This document shows positions 36,709 to 46,216 of a DNA stretch of 64,000 bases, piece after piece. A program made the translations under genes and the position numbers. The notes beneath the pieces are model-generated. The model saw only the letters and a list, made by a program, of their open reading frames with translations. It was not told the DNA's origin and searched no databases. This DNA is from UBA4408 sp002389785. Its GTDB lineage: Bacteria; Bacteroidota; Bacteroidia; UBA4408. Each line of letters opens with the position of its first letter. The first letter of the stretch is position 1. Location: positions 124,001-188,000 of the forward strand of contig DAORJK010000001.1 of NCBI GenBank assembly GCA_035438985.1. Direction: 5' to 3'.

Positions 36709-38019
36709 ATGGCTTGTGGAAGTTGTGGTACCGGTGCAAACGGGTTGCCGGCAGGATGTAAAAATAACGGCGCATGCGGCGTTGGTGGATGCGGAAAATT
36801 AACCGTATTTGACTGGTTGGCTAATATGGAATTGCCTCAGGGAGTAACTCCATTTAATATTGTAGAAGTTCGCTTCAAAAACGGTCGAAAAGAATACTAT
36901 AAAAAAGAACCAAATGAAGAGTATTTTCAAGGTGATATAGTAGCTACTGAAGCATCGCCCGGCCATGACATAGGCGTAGTTTCCTTAACCGGTGAACTGG
37001 TGCGTCTTCAGCTTAAAAAGCATAATTTGCGTGTTGATTCGCCCGAGATCAAAAAAGTGTATCGAAAGGCAAAACCTACCGACATTGAAAAATGGCAAGC
37101 CGCCCAAAAGCTTGAAAGTTCTACCATGTATAGAGCTCGAACAATGGCGTTAGAGCTAAAATTAAAAATGAAAATCAGTGATGTAGAGTTTCAAGGTGAT
37201 AAAACCAAAGCCATTTTTTACTATACTGCTGATGAGCGCGTGGATTTTAGAGAATTGATAAAAGTAATGGCCGAGGAGTTTAAGGTACGCGTGGAGATGA
37301 AACAAATTGGTGCTCGACAAGAAGCCGGGCGTTTAGGAGGAATAGGATCATGCGGTAGAGAATTGTGTTGTTCTACCTGGTTAACTGATTTTCGTTCAGT
37401 AAGCACCAGTGCTGCCAGGTATCAACAATTATCCTTGAATCCTTTAAAGCTAGCAGGACAATGTGGTAAGTTGAAGTGCTGTTTAAACTATGAGTTAGAC
37501 AGCTACATGGATGCGATCAAAGATTTTCCTGACACTTCAATTAAGTTGGAAACACGCAGGGGAAGAGCCTTTCATCAAAAGACTGACATTTTCAGCCGAC
37601 GTATGTGGTATTCGTATCCGGACGATCCGGGTAATTTTATTCTAGTATCGGTTGATCGAGTAAAAGCCATTTTGGAATTAAACAAGCAAGAAATTCAGCC
37701 CGATGATTTGGTTGAATTTAAAGATATACCGGTAGTAGAGAAAAAACCTGATTATGAAAATGTTGTTGGACAGGACAGCTTAACTCGTTTTGATTCTAAG
37801 AAAAAATCGAATAACCGCAATAAACGGAAGAAGCAAAAAACAACGGTGGCTAGTGGCGAAACTGCAGTTAGCCAAAAACCTAAAGCTCCCAAACCTGCTC
37901 GACCACAAGGAACTGCACCGCAAAAAAATGATGCTGGGAAAGGTAATTCACCTAATCGTTTCAAAAATAAACGCAAACCAATGCGTCCTGGAAATACACC
38001 TCCACCCAAAGAAAATTAA
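36709..38019 (+). CDS. ricT: RicT/PSP1 family iron-sulfur regulatory subunit (YaaT-like)
   Basis: A 436-residue protein with a cysteine-rich N-terminus (ACGSCG, AGCKNNGACGVGGCGK), the PSP1 core (MKQIGARQEAGRLGGIGSCG, ELCCSTWL, AGQCGKLKCCLNYE) and a Lys/Pro/Asn-rich disordered tail after residue 365. In Bacillus RicT with RicA and RicF carries 4Fe-4S clusters and assists RNase Y; in Bacteroidota the role is less studied. The start is ATG at 36709; a TTG two codons earlier is possible but less likely. It leads the conserved ricT-gldH-penicillin-binding-protein block. Confidence 0.92.
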   Translation: MACGSCGTGANGLPAGCKNNGACGVGGCGKLTVFDWLANMELPQGVTPFNIVEVRFKNGRKEYYKKEPNEEYFQGDIVATEASPGHDIGVVSLTGELVRLQLKKHNLRVDSPEIKKVYRKAKPTDIEKWQAAQKLESSTMYRARTMALELKLKMKISDVEFQGDKTKAIFYYTADERVDFRELIKVMAEEFKVRVEMKQIGARQEAGRLGGIGSCGRELCCSTWLTDFRSVSTSAARYQQLSLNPLKLAGQCGKLKCCLNYELDSYMDAIKDFPDTSIKLETRRGRAFHQKTDIFSRRMWYSYPDDPGNFILVSVDRVKAILELNKQEIQPDDLVEFKDIPVVEKKPDYENVVGQDSLTRFDSKKKSNNRNKRKKQKTTVASGETAVSQKPKAPKPARPQGTAPQKNDAGKGNSPNRFKNKRKPMRPGNTPPPKEN

Positions 38020-38035
38020 TTTTTTGAACCGTAAC

Positions 38036-38527
38036 ATGCTAGCGTTAAAATCATTTAACCAAATACTTGCAATTTTACTTTGCTTCATGTTGTTGGGCCT
38101 ATTCGGTGGATGCGACTCCAACCGTATCTTTGAAGAAAATAAAGAAATAGAAAATGGAATATGGAACTCAAAAAACAAAGTGCGATTTGAGGTTACCATT
38201 CAGGATACTTTACAATTGCATAATTTTTATATCAATATTCGCAATGCAGGAGCTTATCCATACAGTAATTTGTATTTGTTTTTAGAAACAGTATTTCCTG
38301 ATAAGGTGTATGCACGCGATACAATTGAGTGTATTTTAGCCGATAATTCAGGAAAGTGGCTAGGAGAAGGAAGTGGTGATATTTGGGACAATCAAATTTT
38401 GTTTAAAAAAGGAGTAAGATTTCGCAAAGCCGGAACCTATCAATTTACGATGGAACAAGCAATGCGTGTTGAAAATTTACCCTTAATTATGGATGTTGGA
38501 ATGCGTATTGAAAAGGCTACCAATTAG
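38036..38527 (+). CDS. gldH: Gliding motility lipoprotein GldH
   Basis: A 163-residue lipoprotein. The N-terminus has a signal ending in LLGLFGGC with lipobox Cys26, followed by a compact beta-rich domain (KVRFEVTIQDTLQLHNFYIN, NLYLFLETVFPD, SGDIWDNQILFKKGVRF, MRVENLPLIMDVGMRIE). GldH is required for gliding and chitin use in Flavobacterium johnsoniae and may assist T9SS function at the membrane. The frame is open much further upstream inside ricT, but the ATG at 38036 gives the proper signal peptide, 16 bp after the ricT stop. Confidence 0.92.
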   Translation: MLALKSFNQILAILLCFMLLGLFGGCDSNRIFEENKEIENGIWNSKNKVRFEVTIQDTLQLHNFYINIRNAGAYPYSNLYLFLETVFPDKVYARDTIECILADNSGKWLGEGSGDIWDNQILFKKGVRFRKAGTYQFTMEQAMRVENLPLIMDVGMRIEKATN

Positions 38528-38600
38528 CAATCTTGAATTGAGCATAATGTAATATAACAACTTATCTGTATCAAGCAATCCATCAAGCAAACAACTCAGC

Positions 38601-40838
38601 ATGGCAAAAAAAAGTGAATCGAAAAAATATGTGCGTTATTTTTGGATAATAGCTATGACACCTTTGCTGTTATTGGCGCTATTTTTTACTTATTTAAGTG
38701 TGTTTGCCGATTTGCCTTCTTTAGAAGAACTTGAAAACCCAAAAAGCAATTTAGCTTCAGAAATTATTTCATCCGACCAAAAAGTACTGGGTAAATATTA
38801 CATTGAAAACCGCACCAACATTAGTTTTGAAAATTTATCCCCCAATGTTGTCAATGCATTAGTTGCTACTGAAGATGCCCGCTTTTACCGACACTCAGGA
38901 GTTGATTTTAGAGCACTTGGAAGATCTGTATTTGGTGCCTTAACCGGAAGAGACAATACAGGTGGTGCAAGTACCATTACCCAACAATTGGCTAAAATGC
39001 TTTTTCCACGCGAGAAACTTAATCGTTTCAGTATCGTATTTAGAAAATTAAAAGAATGGATTATTGCAGTACGTTTAGAACGCAATTATACGAAGGACGA
39101 AATAATTGCTATGTATCTTAATAAGTTTGATTTTATTAATAATGCCGTAGGAATAAAATCAGCTGCACGTATTTATTTCAACACTACGCCCGACTCGCTG
39201 AAAATGGAACAAGCGGCGATGTTGGTTGGCATGGCAAAAAACCCCTCACTCTTTAATCCGATCCGTAAGCCTAAAAATGCACTAGAACGCAGAAATGTGG
39301 TATTGCGACAACTGATGAAATACGACTACATTACCGAAACACAATACGATTCATTGAAACAAATAAAATTAAAAATCAATTACCATCCGGAGGATCAAAA
39401 CGAAGGAATAGCAACCTATTTCAGAGAATTTTTACGTGATTATATGAAGGATTGGTGCAAGGCAAATAAAAAGCCGGATGGAAGTAATTATAATTTGTAC
39501 AAAGATGGTTTAAAAATATACACCACTATCAATTCACGCATGCAGCAATATGCTGAACAATCGGTAAATGAATGGTTAGGAAAAGAGCTGCAGGAGAAAT
39601 TTTTTAAACATTGGAAAGGTGTGAAAGGTGCTCCTTTTTACCGCATGAATCAAAAAGACATTGACCATTTAATGCTGACATCTATGCGACGTTCAGAGCG
39701 TTATAGAGTCATGAAAAAGGATGGAATTAGTGAAGATTCAATTTTGCTAGCATTCAACAAACCTGTTGAAATGACTGTATTTTCATACAAGGGTGAATTT
39801 GATACGGTTATGACACCCATGGATTCAATGCGTTATTATAAATATTTTTTACAAAGTGGATTTATGAGCATGGATCCACATACCGGATATATTAAGGCTT
39901 GGGTAGGCGGAATTAATTATTCGCATTTTAAATACGACCATGTAAAAATGGGGAAACGCCAGGTTGGATCGACCTTTAAACCATTTGTATATGCCTTAGC
40001 CATGCAGGAAGGATGGAGTCCATGTTATCAGGTTCCAAATATTCCTGTAACATTTGATTTGCCTGAGGGAGGTACCTGGAGTCCTAAAAACTCGGATGGT
40101 AAATATGGTGGGATGATGACTTTAAAAAAAGGATTAGCAACTTCTACCAACAGTATCACAGCTTATGTTATGAAGCAATTTGGACCGCAAGCCGTGGTTG
40201 ATTTAGCCACTAAAATGGGTATACAAAGTCATTTAGATGCAGTGCCTTCATTGTGTTTAGGAACTTGTGATATTTCGTTGTATGAGATGGTGGGTGCCAA
40301 CGCAACATTTGCAAATCAAGGTGAATGGATTGAACCCATGTTTATAACACGCATAGAAGATAAAAATGGCAATGTGCTTCAGGAATTTATGCCGAAACAC
40401 ATTGAAGCCTTGAGCGAAGAAACCGCTTATCTTACATTAAATTTAATGAAAGGAGTATGTGATTTTGGTACCGGAACAAGATTAAGGTTTCGGTACGGTT
40501 TGCGAAACCCTATAGCAGGTAAAACAGGAACCACACAAAACAATTCAGATGGCTGGTTTATGGGCATTACACCCGATTTGGTTAGCGGAGCTTGGGTGGG
40601 TGCTGAAGATAGAAGTGTACATTTTAGAAGTACAGATTTAGGGCAAGGTGCATCCATGGCATTGCCCATTTTTGGTTTATATATGCAAAAAGTTTACGCC
40701 GATAAAACGCTTAAAATTTCACAAGGGGATTTTGAAAAACCTGCAGGCATGGACTTAAAAGTAGAAACTGATTGCTCGAAGTACAATGAGAAAGATGATG
40801 AAGAAGAAACCATTGAGTTTGGTGATGAATTTCATTAA
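38601..40838 (+). CDS. Class A penicillin-binding protein (PBP1A-like)
   Basis: A 745-residue bifunctional peptidoglycan synthase. It has one N-terminal membrane helix (FWIIAMTPLLLLALFFTYL), a GT51 glycosyltransferase domain (EDARFYRHSGVDFRAL, GGASTITQQLAKMLF, KDEIIAMYLNKFDF) and a transpeptidase domain with SxxK (GSTFKPF), SxN (TSTNSITAYV) and KTG (AGKTGTTQNNSDGWF). An extended segment lies between the domains. The C-terminus is acidic (KDDEEETIEFGDE). It follows gldH and belongs to the same conserved cluster. All catalytic motifs are intact. Confidence 0.96.
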   Translation: MAKKSESKKYVRYFWIIAMTPLLLLALFFTYLSVFADLPSLEELENPKSNLASEIISSDQKVLGKYYIENRTNISFENLSPNVVNALVATEDARFYRHSGVDFRALGRSVFGALTGRDNTGGASTITQQLAKMLFPREKLNRFSIVFRKLKEWIIAVRLERNYTKDEIIAMYLNKFDFINNAVGIKSAARIYFNTTPDSLKMEQAAMLVGMAKNPSLFNPIRKPKNALERRNVVLRQLMKYDYITETQYDSLKQIKLKINYHPEDQNEGIATYFREFLRDYMKDWCKANKKPDGSNYNLYKDGLKIYTTINSRMQQYAEQSVNEWLGKELQEKFFKHWKGVKGAPFYRMNQKDIDHLMLTSMRRSERYRVMKKDGISEDSILLAFNKPVEMTVFSYKGEFDTVMTPMDSMRYYKYFLQSGFMSMDPHTGYIKAWVGGINYSHFKYDHVKMGKRQVGSTFKPFVYALAMQEGWSPCYQVPNIPVTFDLPEGGTWSPKNSDGKYGGMMTLKKGLATSTNSITAYVMKQFGPQAVVDLATKMGIQSHLDAVPSLCLGTCDISLYEMVGANATFANQGEWIEPMFITRIEDKNGNVLQEFMPKHIEALSEETAYLTLNLMKGVCDFGTGTRLRFRYGLRNPIAGKTGTTQNNSDGWFMGITPDLVSGAWVGAEDRSVHFRSTDLGQGASMALPIFGLYMQKVYADKTLKISQGDFEKPAGMDLKVETDCSKYNEKDDEEETIEFGDEFH

Positions 40839-41047
40839 AGAAATGCAGCCTGACTCACTTATTCGTTCCTAACTTTAGGAGTAGCGATTTTTGTCTTATG
40901 ATTAATAAAAATTTACCTGATTTTACTGAAATCTTCTCAGCTCTATTGCTAGCAGTATAATTGAAAGTTCAAGGTTCCAATAAATAAAATTCTGCTGTCA
41001 ATAAACTTACTTAATGACAAAATTCATTTTCAACAATCTACGTGTGG

Positions 41048-43045
41048 TTAAAATAGTTCGTCCAACAATTGCTCATCAACAATAGCCGGAAGCGTTACTT
41101 GCAGTTCCGGTGAGCGATTCATTTCGCGTTTTATCGCAAACAATGCTTCCTCATTTCGGGCCCAACCTCTGCGAGCAATACCATTGTTCACATCCCAAAA
41201 CAACATCGATTTTAATCTTCTTTCACTATCTTCTGATCCATCTAACACCATCCCAAATCCACCGTTTATAACTTCGCCCCAGCCTACTCCTCCCCCATTA
41301 TGTAAGCTTATCCAAGTTGCCCCTCGAAATCCATCACCCACAAAATTTTGTACTGCCATGTCGGCTGTAAAGCTAGAGCCATCATAAATATTAGAAGTTT
41401 CACGGTAGGGTGAATCGGTTCCGGAAACATCGTGATGATCGCGACCAAGTACTACCGGTGCCGAAATTTTTCCGGAATTTATTGCTTTGTTAAATGCTTG
41501 TGCTATTTTGATTCGCGCTTCTGCGTCAGCATATAAAATGCGTGCTTGAGAACCCACTACCAAATTATTCTTCATGGCATCTTTAATCCACACTATATTG
41601 TCGTTGAGTTGTTGAAGAATTTCATCGGGTGCTGTTTTTAGCATCTCCTCTAATACGTTTAATGCTAATTGGTCGGTAACTGCTAAATCGGCTGCATCAC
41701 AAGAAGTACATACCCATCTAAACGGACCAAATCCATAATCAAAACACATAGGACCCAAAATATCTTGTACATACGATTTGTATTTGAATGTTCCATCCGA
41801 ATTTACAATATCGGCACCGGCACGGGAAGCTTCTAACAAAAATGCATTTCCGTAATCAAAAAAATACATGCCTTTAGCAGCAAGTGCATTAATAGCATTG
41901 GCATGGCGAATGAGCGTATTTTGAACTTCCTTTTTGAATTGTACCGGGTTTTCGGCCATCATTTTATTGGAAGCATCAAATGAGATGCCTGCCGGATAAT
42001 AGCCGCCTGCCCAAGGATTGTGCAAGGAAGATTGATCGCTACCTATGTCTACTTTACAATTTTCACTCACCAAACGTTCCCACAAATCAACAATGTTTCC
42101 TTGATAGGCAATTGAAACTGCTTCCTTTGCGTTAACAGCCGTATTAATTCGTTCGATCAGTTTTGTTAAATCTTCAAAAACTTCGTCAACCCAACCTTGC
42201 GAATGCCTTGTTTGCGTTGCCTTTGGGTTAATTTCGGCAACTACTGTTACCAAGCCCGAAATTTTACCTGCTTTTGGTTGAGCTCCACTCATGCCACCCA
42301 ATCCACAGGTTACAAATAATTTTCCCTTCGTTTCATTACCTGCATCAGAAATTTTACGTGCAGCATTCATCACAGTAATGGTGGTGCCATGCACAATACC
42401 CTGTGGACCAATGTACATATATGAACCGGCGGTCATTTGACCATATTGCGTTACACCCAAGGCATTGAATTTTTCCCAATCGTCGGGTTTGCTGTAATTA
42501 GGAATCATCATACCGTTGGTAATGACCACACGGGGAGCATCCTTGTGTGAGGGGAACAATCCCAGCGGATGGCCCGAATACATTACCAATGTTTGCTCAT
42601 TGCTCATTTCACTTAAGTACTTCATGGTAAGCAGGTACTGGGCCCAATTTTGAAATACTGCACCATTTCCTCCATAGGTTATCAGTTCATGTGGATGCTG
42701 GGCAACTTCTATATCCAAATTATTTTGAATCATCATCATTATCGCAGCCGCTTGCTTTGATTGATGCGGGTATTCGTGAATAGGACGCGCTTTCATTTGA
42801 TAGTCGGGACGAAAGCGATACATGTAAATGCGACCATACACTGCTAATTCATTCGCAAATTCAGGGGCAAGTATTGCATGATGCTTTATATCGAAATAGC
42901 GCAAAGCATTTTTAACTGCTAATTTTTTTTCGGAAGCAGTTAAAATATCTTTTCTTTTTGGAGCATGGTTAATCGCAGGGTCGTATTCCTTTTGGGCTGG
43001 TAAAACATCCGGAATACCTTGACATATTAGCTGTTTAAAGTTCAT
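41048..43045 (-). CDS. hutU: Urocanate hydratase, long Bacteroidota form
   Basis: A 665-residue NAD-dependent enzyme converting urocanate to imidazolonepropionate in histidine breakdown. Diagnostic parts are QAAAIMMMIQNNLDIEVAQHP, ELITYGGNGAVFQNWAQYLL, CGLGGMSGAQPKAG, GFGPFRWVCTSCDAADLAVT, LGRDHHDVSGTDSPYRET and NGGGVGWGEVINGGFGMV. It is about 100 residues longer than the E. coli/Pseudomonas type, as is usual in Bacteroidota. It starts with ATG. No other hut gene is in the window, so the rest of the pathway must be elsewhere. Confidence 0.96.
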   Translation of the reverse strand: MNFKQLICQGIPDVLPAQKEYDPAINHAPKRKDILTASEKKLAVKNALRYFDIKHHAILAPEFANELAVYGRIYMYRFRPDYQMKARPIHEYPHQSKQAAAIMMMIQNNLDIEVAQHPHELITYGGNGAVFQNWAQYLLTMKYLSEMSNEQTLVMYSGHPLGLFPSHKDAPRVVITNGMMIPNYSKPDDWEKFNALGVTQYGQMTAGSYMYIGPQGIVHGTTITVMNAARKISDAGNETKGKLFVTCGLGGMSGAQPKAGKISGLVTVVAEINPKATQTRHSQGWVDEVFEDLTKLIERINTAVNAKEAVSIAYQGNIVDLWERLVSENCKVDIGSDQSSLHNPWAGGYYPAGISFDASNKMMAENPVQFKKEVQNTLIRHANAINALAAKGMYFFDYGNAFLLEASRAGADIVNSDGTFKYKSYVQDILGPMCFDYGFGPFRWVCTSCDAADLAVTDQLALNVLEEMLKTAPDEILQQLNDNIVWIKDAMKNNLVVGSQARILYADAEARIKIAQAFNKAINSGKISAPVVLGRDHHDVSGTDSPYRETSNIYDGSSFTADMAVQNFVGDGFRGATWISLHNGGGVGWGEVINGGFGMVLDGSEDSERRLKSMLFWDVNNGIARRGWARNEEALFAIKREMNRSPELQVTLPAIVDEQLLDELF

Positions 43046-43146
43046 AGTTAATTTTATAACATTTGGAAATTGAAGCCTTGAAATTACGAATGAAGATTGG
43101 GTTATTACATAGCCATTAAATGCACTAAATGAATCATTGTATTAGT

Positions 43147-43338
43147 TCACTTTTTTGAATTTGAGCTTGTTGATTCAGTAGTGTAAGGACAATGTTTACA
43201 GGAATTATTGCAACAATAACCTCTTCTTAAATGATAGGATTCGGTAAACACTAAAAATCCATTTTCATTTAAATAATAGTCTTCCGTTTCTTCGGAATCG
43301 CTATGTAAATTGAGCTTTTTATTTTGAATTGAATTCAC
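43147..43338 (-). CDS. DUF5522 small cysteine-rich protein
   Basis: A 63-residue protein whose core DYYLNENGFLVFTESYHLRR and YCCNNSCKHCPY match the DUF5522 pattern (paired cysteines, then CxxC before a proline). The four cysteines suggest a small metal site; the function is unknown. The reading frame extends further upstream, but the GTG at 43336-43338 gives the family length and removes overlap with the divergent PLP enzyme. The tail is Ser/Thr/Lys-rich. Confidence 0.75.
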   Translation of the reverse strand: MNSIQNKKLNLHSDSEETEDYYLNENGFLVFTESYHLRRGYCCNNSCKHCPYTTESTSSNSKK

Positions 43339-43405
43339 TGAAGAATTATTATTTATTACTTTGTTCAACCAAAAATCGGTTAAAGATACACAATCTGCTA
43401 ATTTG

Positions 43406-44323
43406 AAAATCCAGGTACAACACATAAACAGTTTATCGGCCGATAAGTTTAACGTTGAATTGGCAATAGCAAGGCTAGATAATCTACATGAACATTGGGG
43501 AGGTAACAAGTATTTTAAATTAAAATATAACCTGGAAGCCGCGGCACATCAAAATAAAAGTCACCTCCTTACTTTTGGAGGCGCCTATAGCAATCATATT
43601 GCGGCTACAGCAGCTGCCGGTAAAGCACATGGCTTAAAAACTACAGGCATAATTAGAGGAGAAAAATTAGATGAATTAAACCCCACTTTACAATTTGCAC
43701 GTGATTGCGGGATGGAATTATTATTTGTAAATAGGTCTGATTACCGATTGAGAGACCGACCTGCACAACTAATTCAAGCTGCTCAATTGCCCATTGTTGA
43801 AATCGAAAAGTATTACCTAATACCTGAAGGTGGTTCAAACAAGCTTGGGTTTAAAGGCTGTACCGAAATTATGAAAATGATAGACTATTCTGCAGATGTA
43901 ATTTGTTGTTCTTGCGGCACAGGAACAACTTTTGCCGGTATTGTTCACAGCTTACAAGATAATCAAAAAGGGATAGGATTTTCAAGTTTAAAAGGAGCTG
44001 ATTTTCTGAAAAATGAAATTGCGCAAACACTCGACCAATATTCAGCAGGGTTGAATACCCGCGAATCAAAAAAAGCGAATTGGGAAGTGCAAACCAATTA
44101 CCATTTTGGAGGTTATGGAAAGGTTAAACCGGAACTAGTGCAGTTTTGCAGGGATTTTAAAGAATTGTTTAAAATTGAACTGGACTTAGTATATACAGGT
44201 AAGATGCTTTTTGGAATACTTGATTTAATTGAAAAAGGCTATTTTAAAGAAGGCACTAAAATACTTGCCTTACACACGGGCGGTACTCAAGGCAACAAAG
44301 GTTTCAAAGATTTTGTGGGCTGA
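43406..44323 (+). CDS. PLP-dependent ACC deaminase / D-cysteine desulfhydrase family enzyme
   Basis: About 305 residues, fold-type II PLP enzyme. The conserved R-D segment ARLDNLHEH is followed by GGNKYFKLKYN carrying the Schiff-base lysine, then TFGGAYSNHIAATAAAGK, the PEGGSNKLG segment, a glycine-rich CCSCGTGTTFAGI phosphate loop and LHTGGTQG. The family breaks down D-cysteine or 1-aminocyclopropane-1-carboxylate; the substrate cannot be decided. There is no ATG near the N-terminus. TTG at 43406 gives KIQVQHINSL in register with relatives, and TTG at 43361 is the alternative. Divergent from the DUF5522 gene. Confidence 0.85.
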   Translation, partial: KIQVQHINSLSADKFNVELAIARLDNLHEHWGGNKYFKLKYNLEAAAHQNKSHLLTFGGAYSNHIAATAAAGKAHGLKTTGIIRGEKLDELNPTLQFARDCGMELLFVNRSDYRLRDRPAQLIQAAQLPIVEIEKYYLIPEGGSNKLGFKGCTEIMKMIDYSADVICCSCGTGTTFAGIVHSLQDNQKGIGFSSLKGADFLKNEIAQTLDQYSAGLNTRESKKANWEVQTNYHFGGYGKVKPELVQFCRDFKELFKIELDLVYTGKMLFGILDLIEKGYFKEGTKILALHTGGTQGNKGFKDFVG

Positions 44324-44333
44324 AATACTTGCG

Positions 44334-45095
44334 CTATTTTTCCTCTAACTTTTCGTCGGGTGATGAAGTATTCATTTGCTTTAAGGATTCATCTCCCATT
44401 TGCTTTATTTCCTGCATAACGCCTTCAAGTCCTGTAGTTGGCGACTGGGTTTTAACGTAGTTCGCAGGTACTTCGAACAAAGATTTAACCGGTTTTTTTC
44501 GACTCACGTCCACAAGTTCAATTACAATTGCTGAACCGCCTGCTGATTTCTTAACTGTTTTTACCGGGAAACCTTCTGCATTGGCTTCGATTAGTGCTTT
44601 AGCATACGATAAATTTCTGGAGCGGATATCGCTTTCATTTATTTTTTTGTAGCTGTCATAGTTCATTAACTCGGTGGTAGTCCACAGTTCGGTTTCGCCG
44701 AATTTACCGGTAATTATAACATGTGTGCAGTTGTATTCCAATATTTTTTCTTTTCCAATAACCTTTACCTGAATCGTCTCATCCGGTTTTTGTTGAGCTT
44801 GGTAGTTGGATAAATCAGAAATAAAATAGGTTTCATTCAACTCATTTAAAATATAGTACACATTGGGTGTTTCATTTTTACAAATGCGAACTGTTTTAAA
44901 TGGTTTCATGTTGAGCGATAATTTCATTTCAGTTTCCATTCGAGAACCTATCGGTGAAAAATACAATTTGGTGAAACCCATATCCGGTTTTTCGGAAGAG
45001 CTCATTTTTAAAGTAATGGTTCCTTCAAAAGGGCTTTGTGCATGTGAGGTAAACCCAACAAAAATTAAAAAGGCTAAAAAAAAATTACGCATCAT
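44334..45095 (-). CDS. DUF4412 domain secreted protein
   Basis: A 253-residue protein with signal peptide (FFLAFLIFVGFTSHAQ) and a DUF4412-like domain: SPFEGTITLKM, then ETEMKLSLN, VYYILNELNETYFI, KILEYNCTHVIITGKFGETE, TTTELMNYDSYKK and a C-terminal EVPANYVK. These are periplasmic or outer-envelope proteins of unknown function, often related structurally to lipoprotein carriers. The tail is polar. It starts with ATG and converges on the PLP enzyme with a 10-bp gap. Confidence 0.8.
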   Translation of the reverse strand: MMRNFFLAFLIFVGFTSHAQSPFEGTITLKMSSSEKPDMGFTKLYFSPIGSRMETEMKLSLNMKPFKTVRICKNETPNVYYILNELNETYFISDLSNYQAQQKPDETIQVKVIGKEKILEYNCTHVIITGKFGETELWTTTELMNYDSYKKINESDIRSRNLSYAKALIEANAEGFPVKTVKKSAGGSAIVIELVDVSRKKPVKSLFEVPANYVKTQSPTTGLEGVMQEIKQMGDESLKQMNTSSPDEKLEEK

Positions 45096-45195
45096 AAATT
45101 TGTGTTATAAAAATAAAAGTAATGAAACTTTATGTTTGTCGACAAAAAAACCCAATTTGTAATAAACAAAACGTTGTTAAAAATAATTTGTTTCA

Positions 45196-45229
45196 TTTGT
45201 TGAAAAATATCGATTACAGAGTATGTTTG
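45196..45229 (+). promoter_or_regulatory. Promoter of the glucosaminidase gene
   Basis: TTTGTTG at 45196-45202, then exactly 19 bases, then TATGTTTG at 45222-45229. This is the best Bacteroidota promoter match in the window. The predicted transcript starts about 15 bases before the ATG at 45251, ruling out the earlier in-frame ATG at 45122. Confidence 0.7.
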
Positions 45230-45250
45230 TTACACCAATCAAATCCACTA

Positions 45251-46216
45251 ATGACTTTTACGAACGGTAAGTTTACATTTCTCGCTATACTGCTCTTCTT
45301 TTGCACACAATTAAGCGCACAACAATTAACTAAAGCAAGTTTGCAAAACGAATATATTGAGCGTTACAAGGAACTCGCCGTGCGACAAATGCTTCAATAT
45401 GGAATTCCGGCAAGTATTACTCTTGGCCAAGGCATTTTAGAAACAGATGCCGGAACGAGTGAATTGGCTTTAGGATCAAACAATCATTTTGGTATAAAAT
45501 GTCATTTAGATTGGACTGGGGAGACTTTCATTCACGACGATGATTTAAAGAATGAGTGTTTTAGAAAATACGCCAGTATTGAACTTTCGTACGTTGATCA
45601 TTCCTTATTTATTTTATCGCGCAATTGGTACAGGCCTTTGTTTGATTTAAAAACAACCGATTACAAGGGATGGGCAAGGGGTTTAAAAAAGGCTGGGTAT
45701 GCAACTGATAAAAATTATGCTGAAAAATTAATTCGAATAATTGAGGAGAATGACTTAACCGTTTATGATGTAATAACTGATGTAACTGCCCTTCCGCAAA
45801 GGCATCCAAGAAGTAGCAATGCCGGAGTTGCAGTTGTAAATGCGTCGCCTATCAGTTCAGAAACACTCACAGACTACGAGATTCAATTAAATAATGAACG
45901 TAAATTTATTATAGTAAAAAAGGGAGATAATATACCCAAGCTTGCAAAGCAGTTTGATATGAAGGAATGGCAATTTTACAAGTACAACGACCTTCCAAAC
46001 GGTGCTAAATTAAAAGCCGGAGACATTGTGTATTTGCAACCCAAACGCAATCATGCAACCAAAGATTATCACATAGTAAAACGGGGCGAAGACATGCATA
46101 CGATTTCTCAAATTTATTGCGTTAAATTGACCAAACTTTACGAAAATAATTTGATGTCGTATGGTAGTCAGCCAAAAGAAGGAGAGAAAATATATTTGAA
46201 ACGAAAAAAAGCCTAA
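45251..46216 (+). CDS. Secreted glucosaminidase (GH73) with two LysM domains
   Basis: A 321-residue exported peptidoglycan hydrolase. Signal peptide (FTFLAILLFFCTQLSAQ), a glucosaminidase/FlgJ-like domain (YGIPASITLGQGILETDAGT, LGSNNHFGIKCH, WARGLKKAGYATDKNYAEKL) with the catalytic glutamate expected in LETDAG, then two LysM domains (FIIVKKGDNIPKLAKQF and YHIVKRGEDMHTISQIY), each ending in a basic KxGDIVYL/KEGEKIYL strand. It acts in the periplasm or at the cell surface during wall growth. The start at 45251 is fixed by the signal peptide and promoter. It overlaps pyrF by four bases. Confidence 0.92.
   Translation: MTFTNGKFTFLAILLFFCTQLSAQQLTKASLQNEYIERYKELAVRQMLQYGIPASITLGQGILETDAGTSELALGSNNHFGIKCHLDWTGETFIHDDDLKNECFRKYASIELSYVDHSLFILSRNWYRPLFDLKTTDYKGWARGLKKAGYATDKNYAEKLIRIIEENDLTVYDVITDVTALPQRHPRSSNAGVAVVNASPISSETLTDYEIQLNNERKFIIVKKGDNIPKLAKQFDMKEWQFYKYNDLPNGAKLKAGDIVYLQPKRNHATKDYHIVKRGEDMHTISQIYCVKLTKLYENNLMSYGSQPKEGEKIYLKRKKA

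Noticed and set aside
37790..38035. Long upstream extension of gldH inside ricT
   Set aside because: The lipoprotein signal begins at 38036; the upstream part is an out-of-frame shadow of ricT.
43336..43509. Longer form of the DUF5522 protein overlapping the PLP enzyme
   Set aside because: The extra residues have no family similarity and would overlap the divergent coding sequence.
45122..45250. Longer N-terminus for the glucosaminidase
   Set aside because: It would begin upstream of a near-perfect promoter and place the signal peptide internally.
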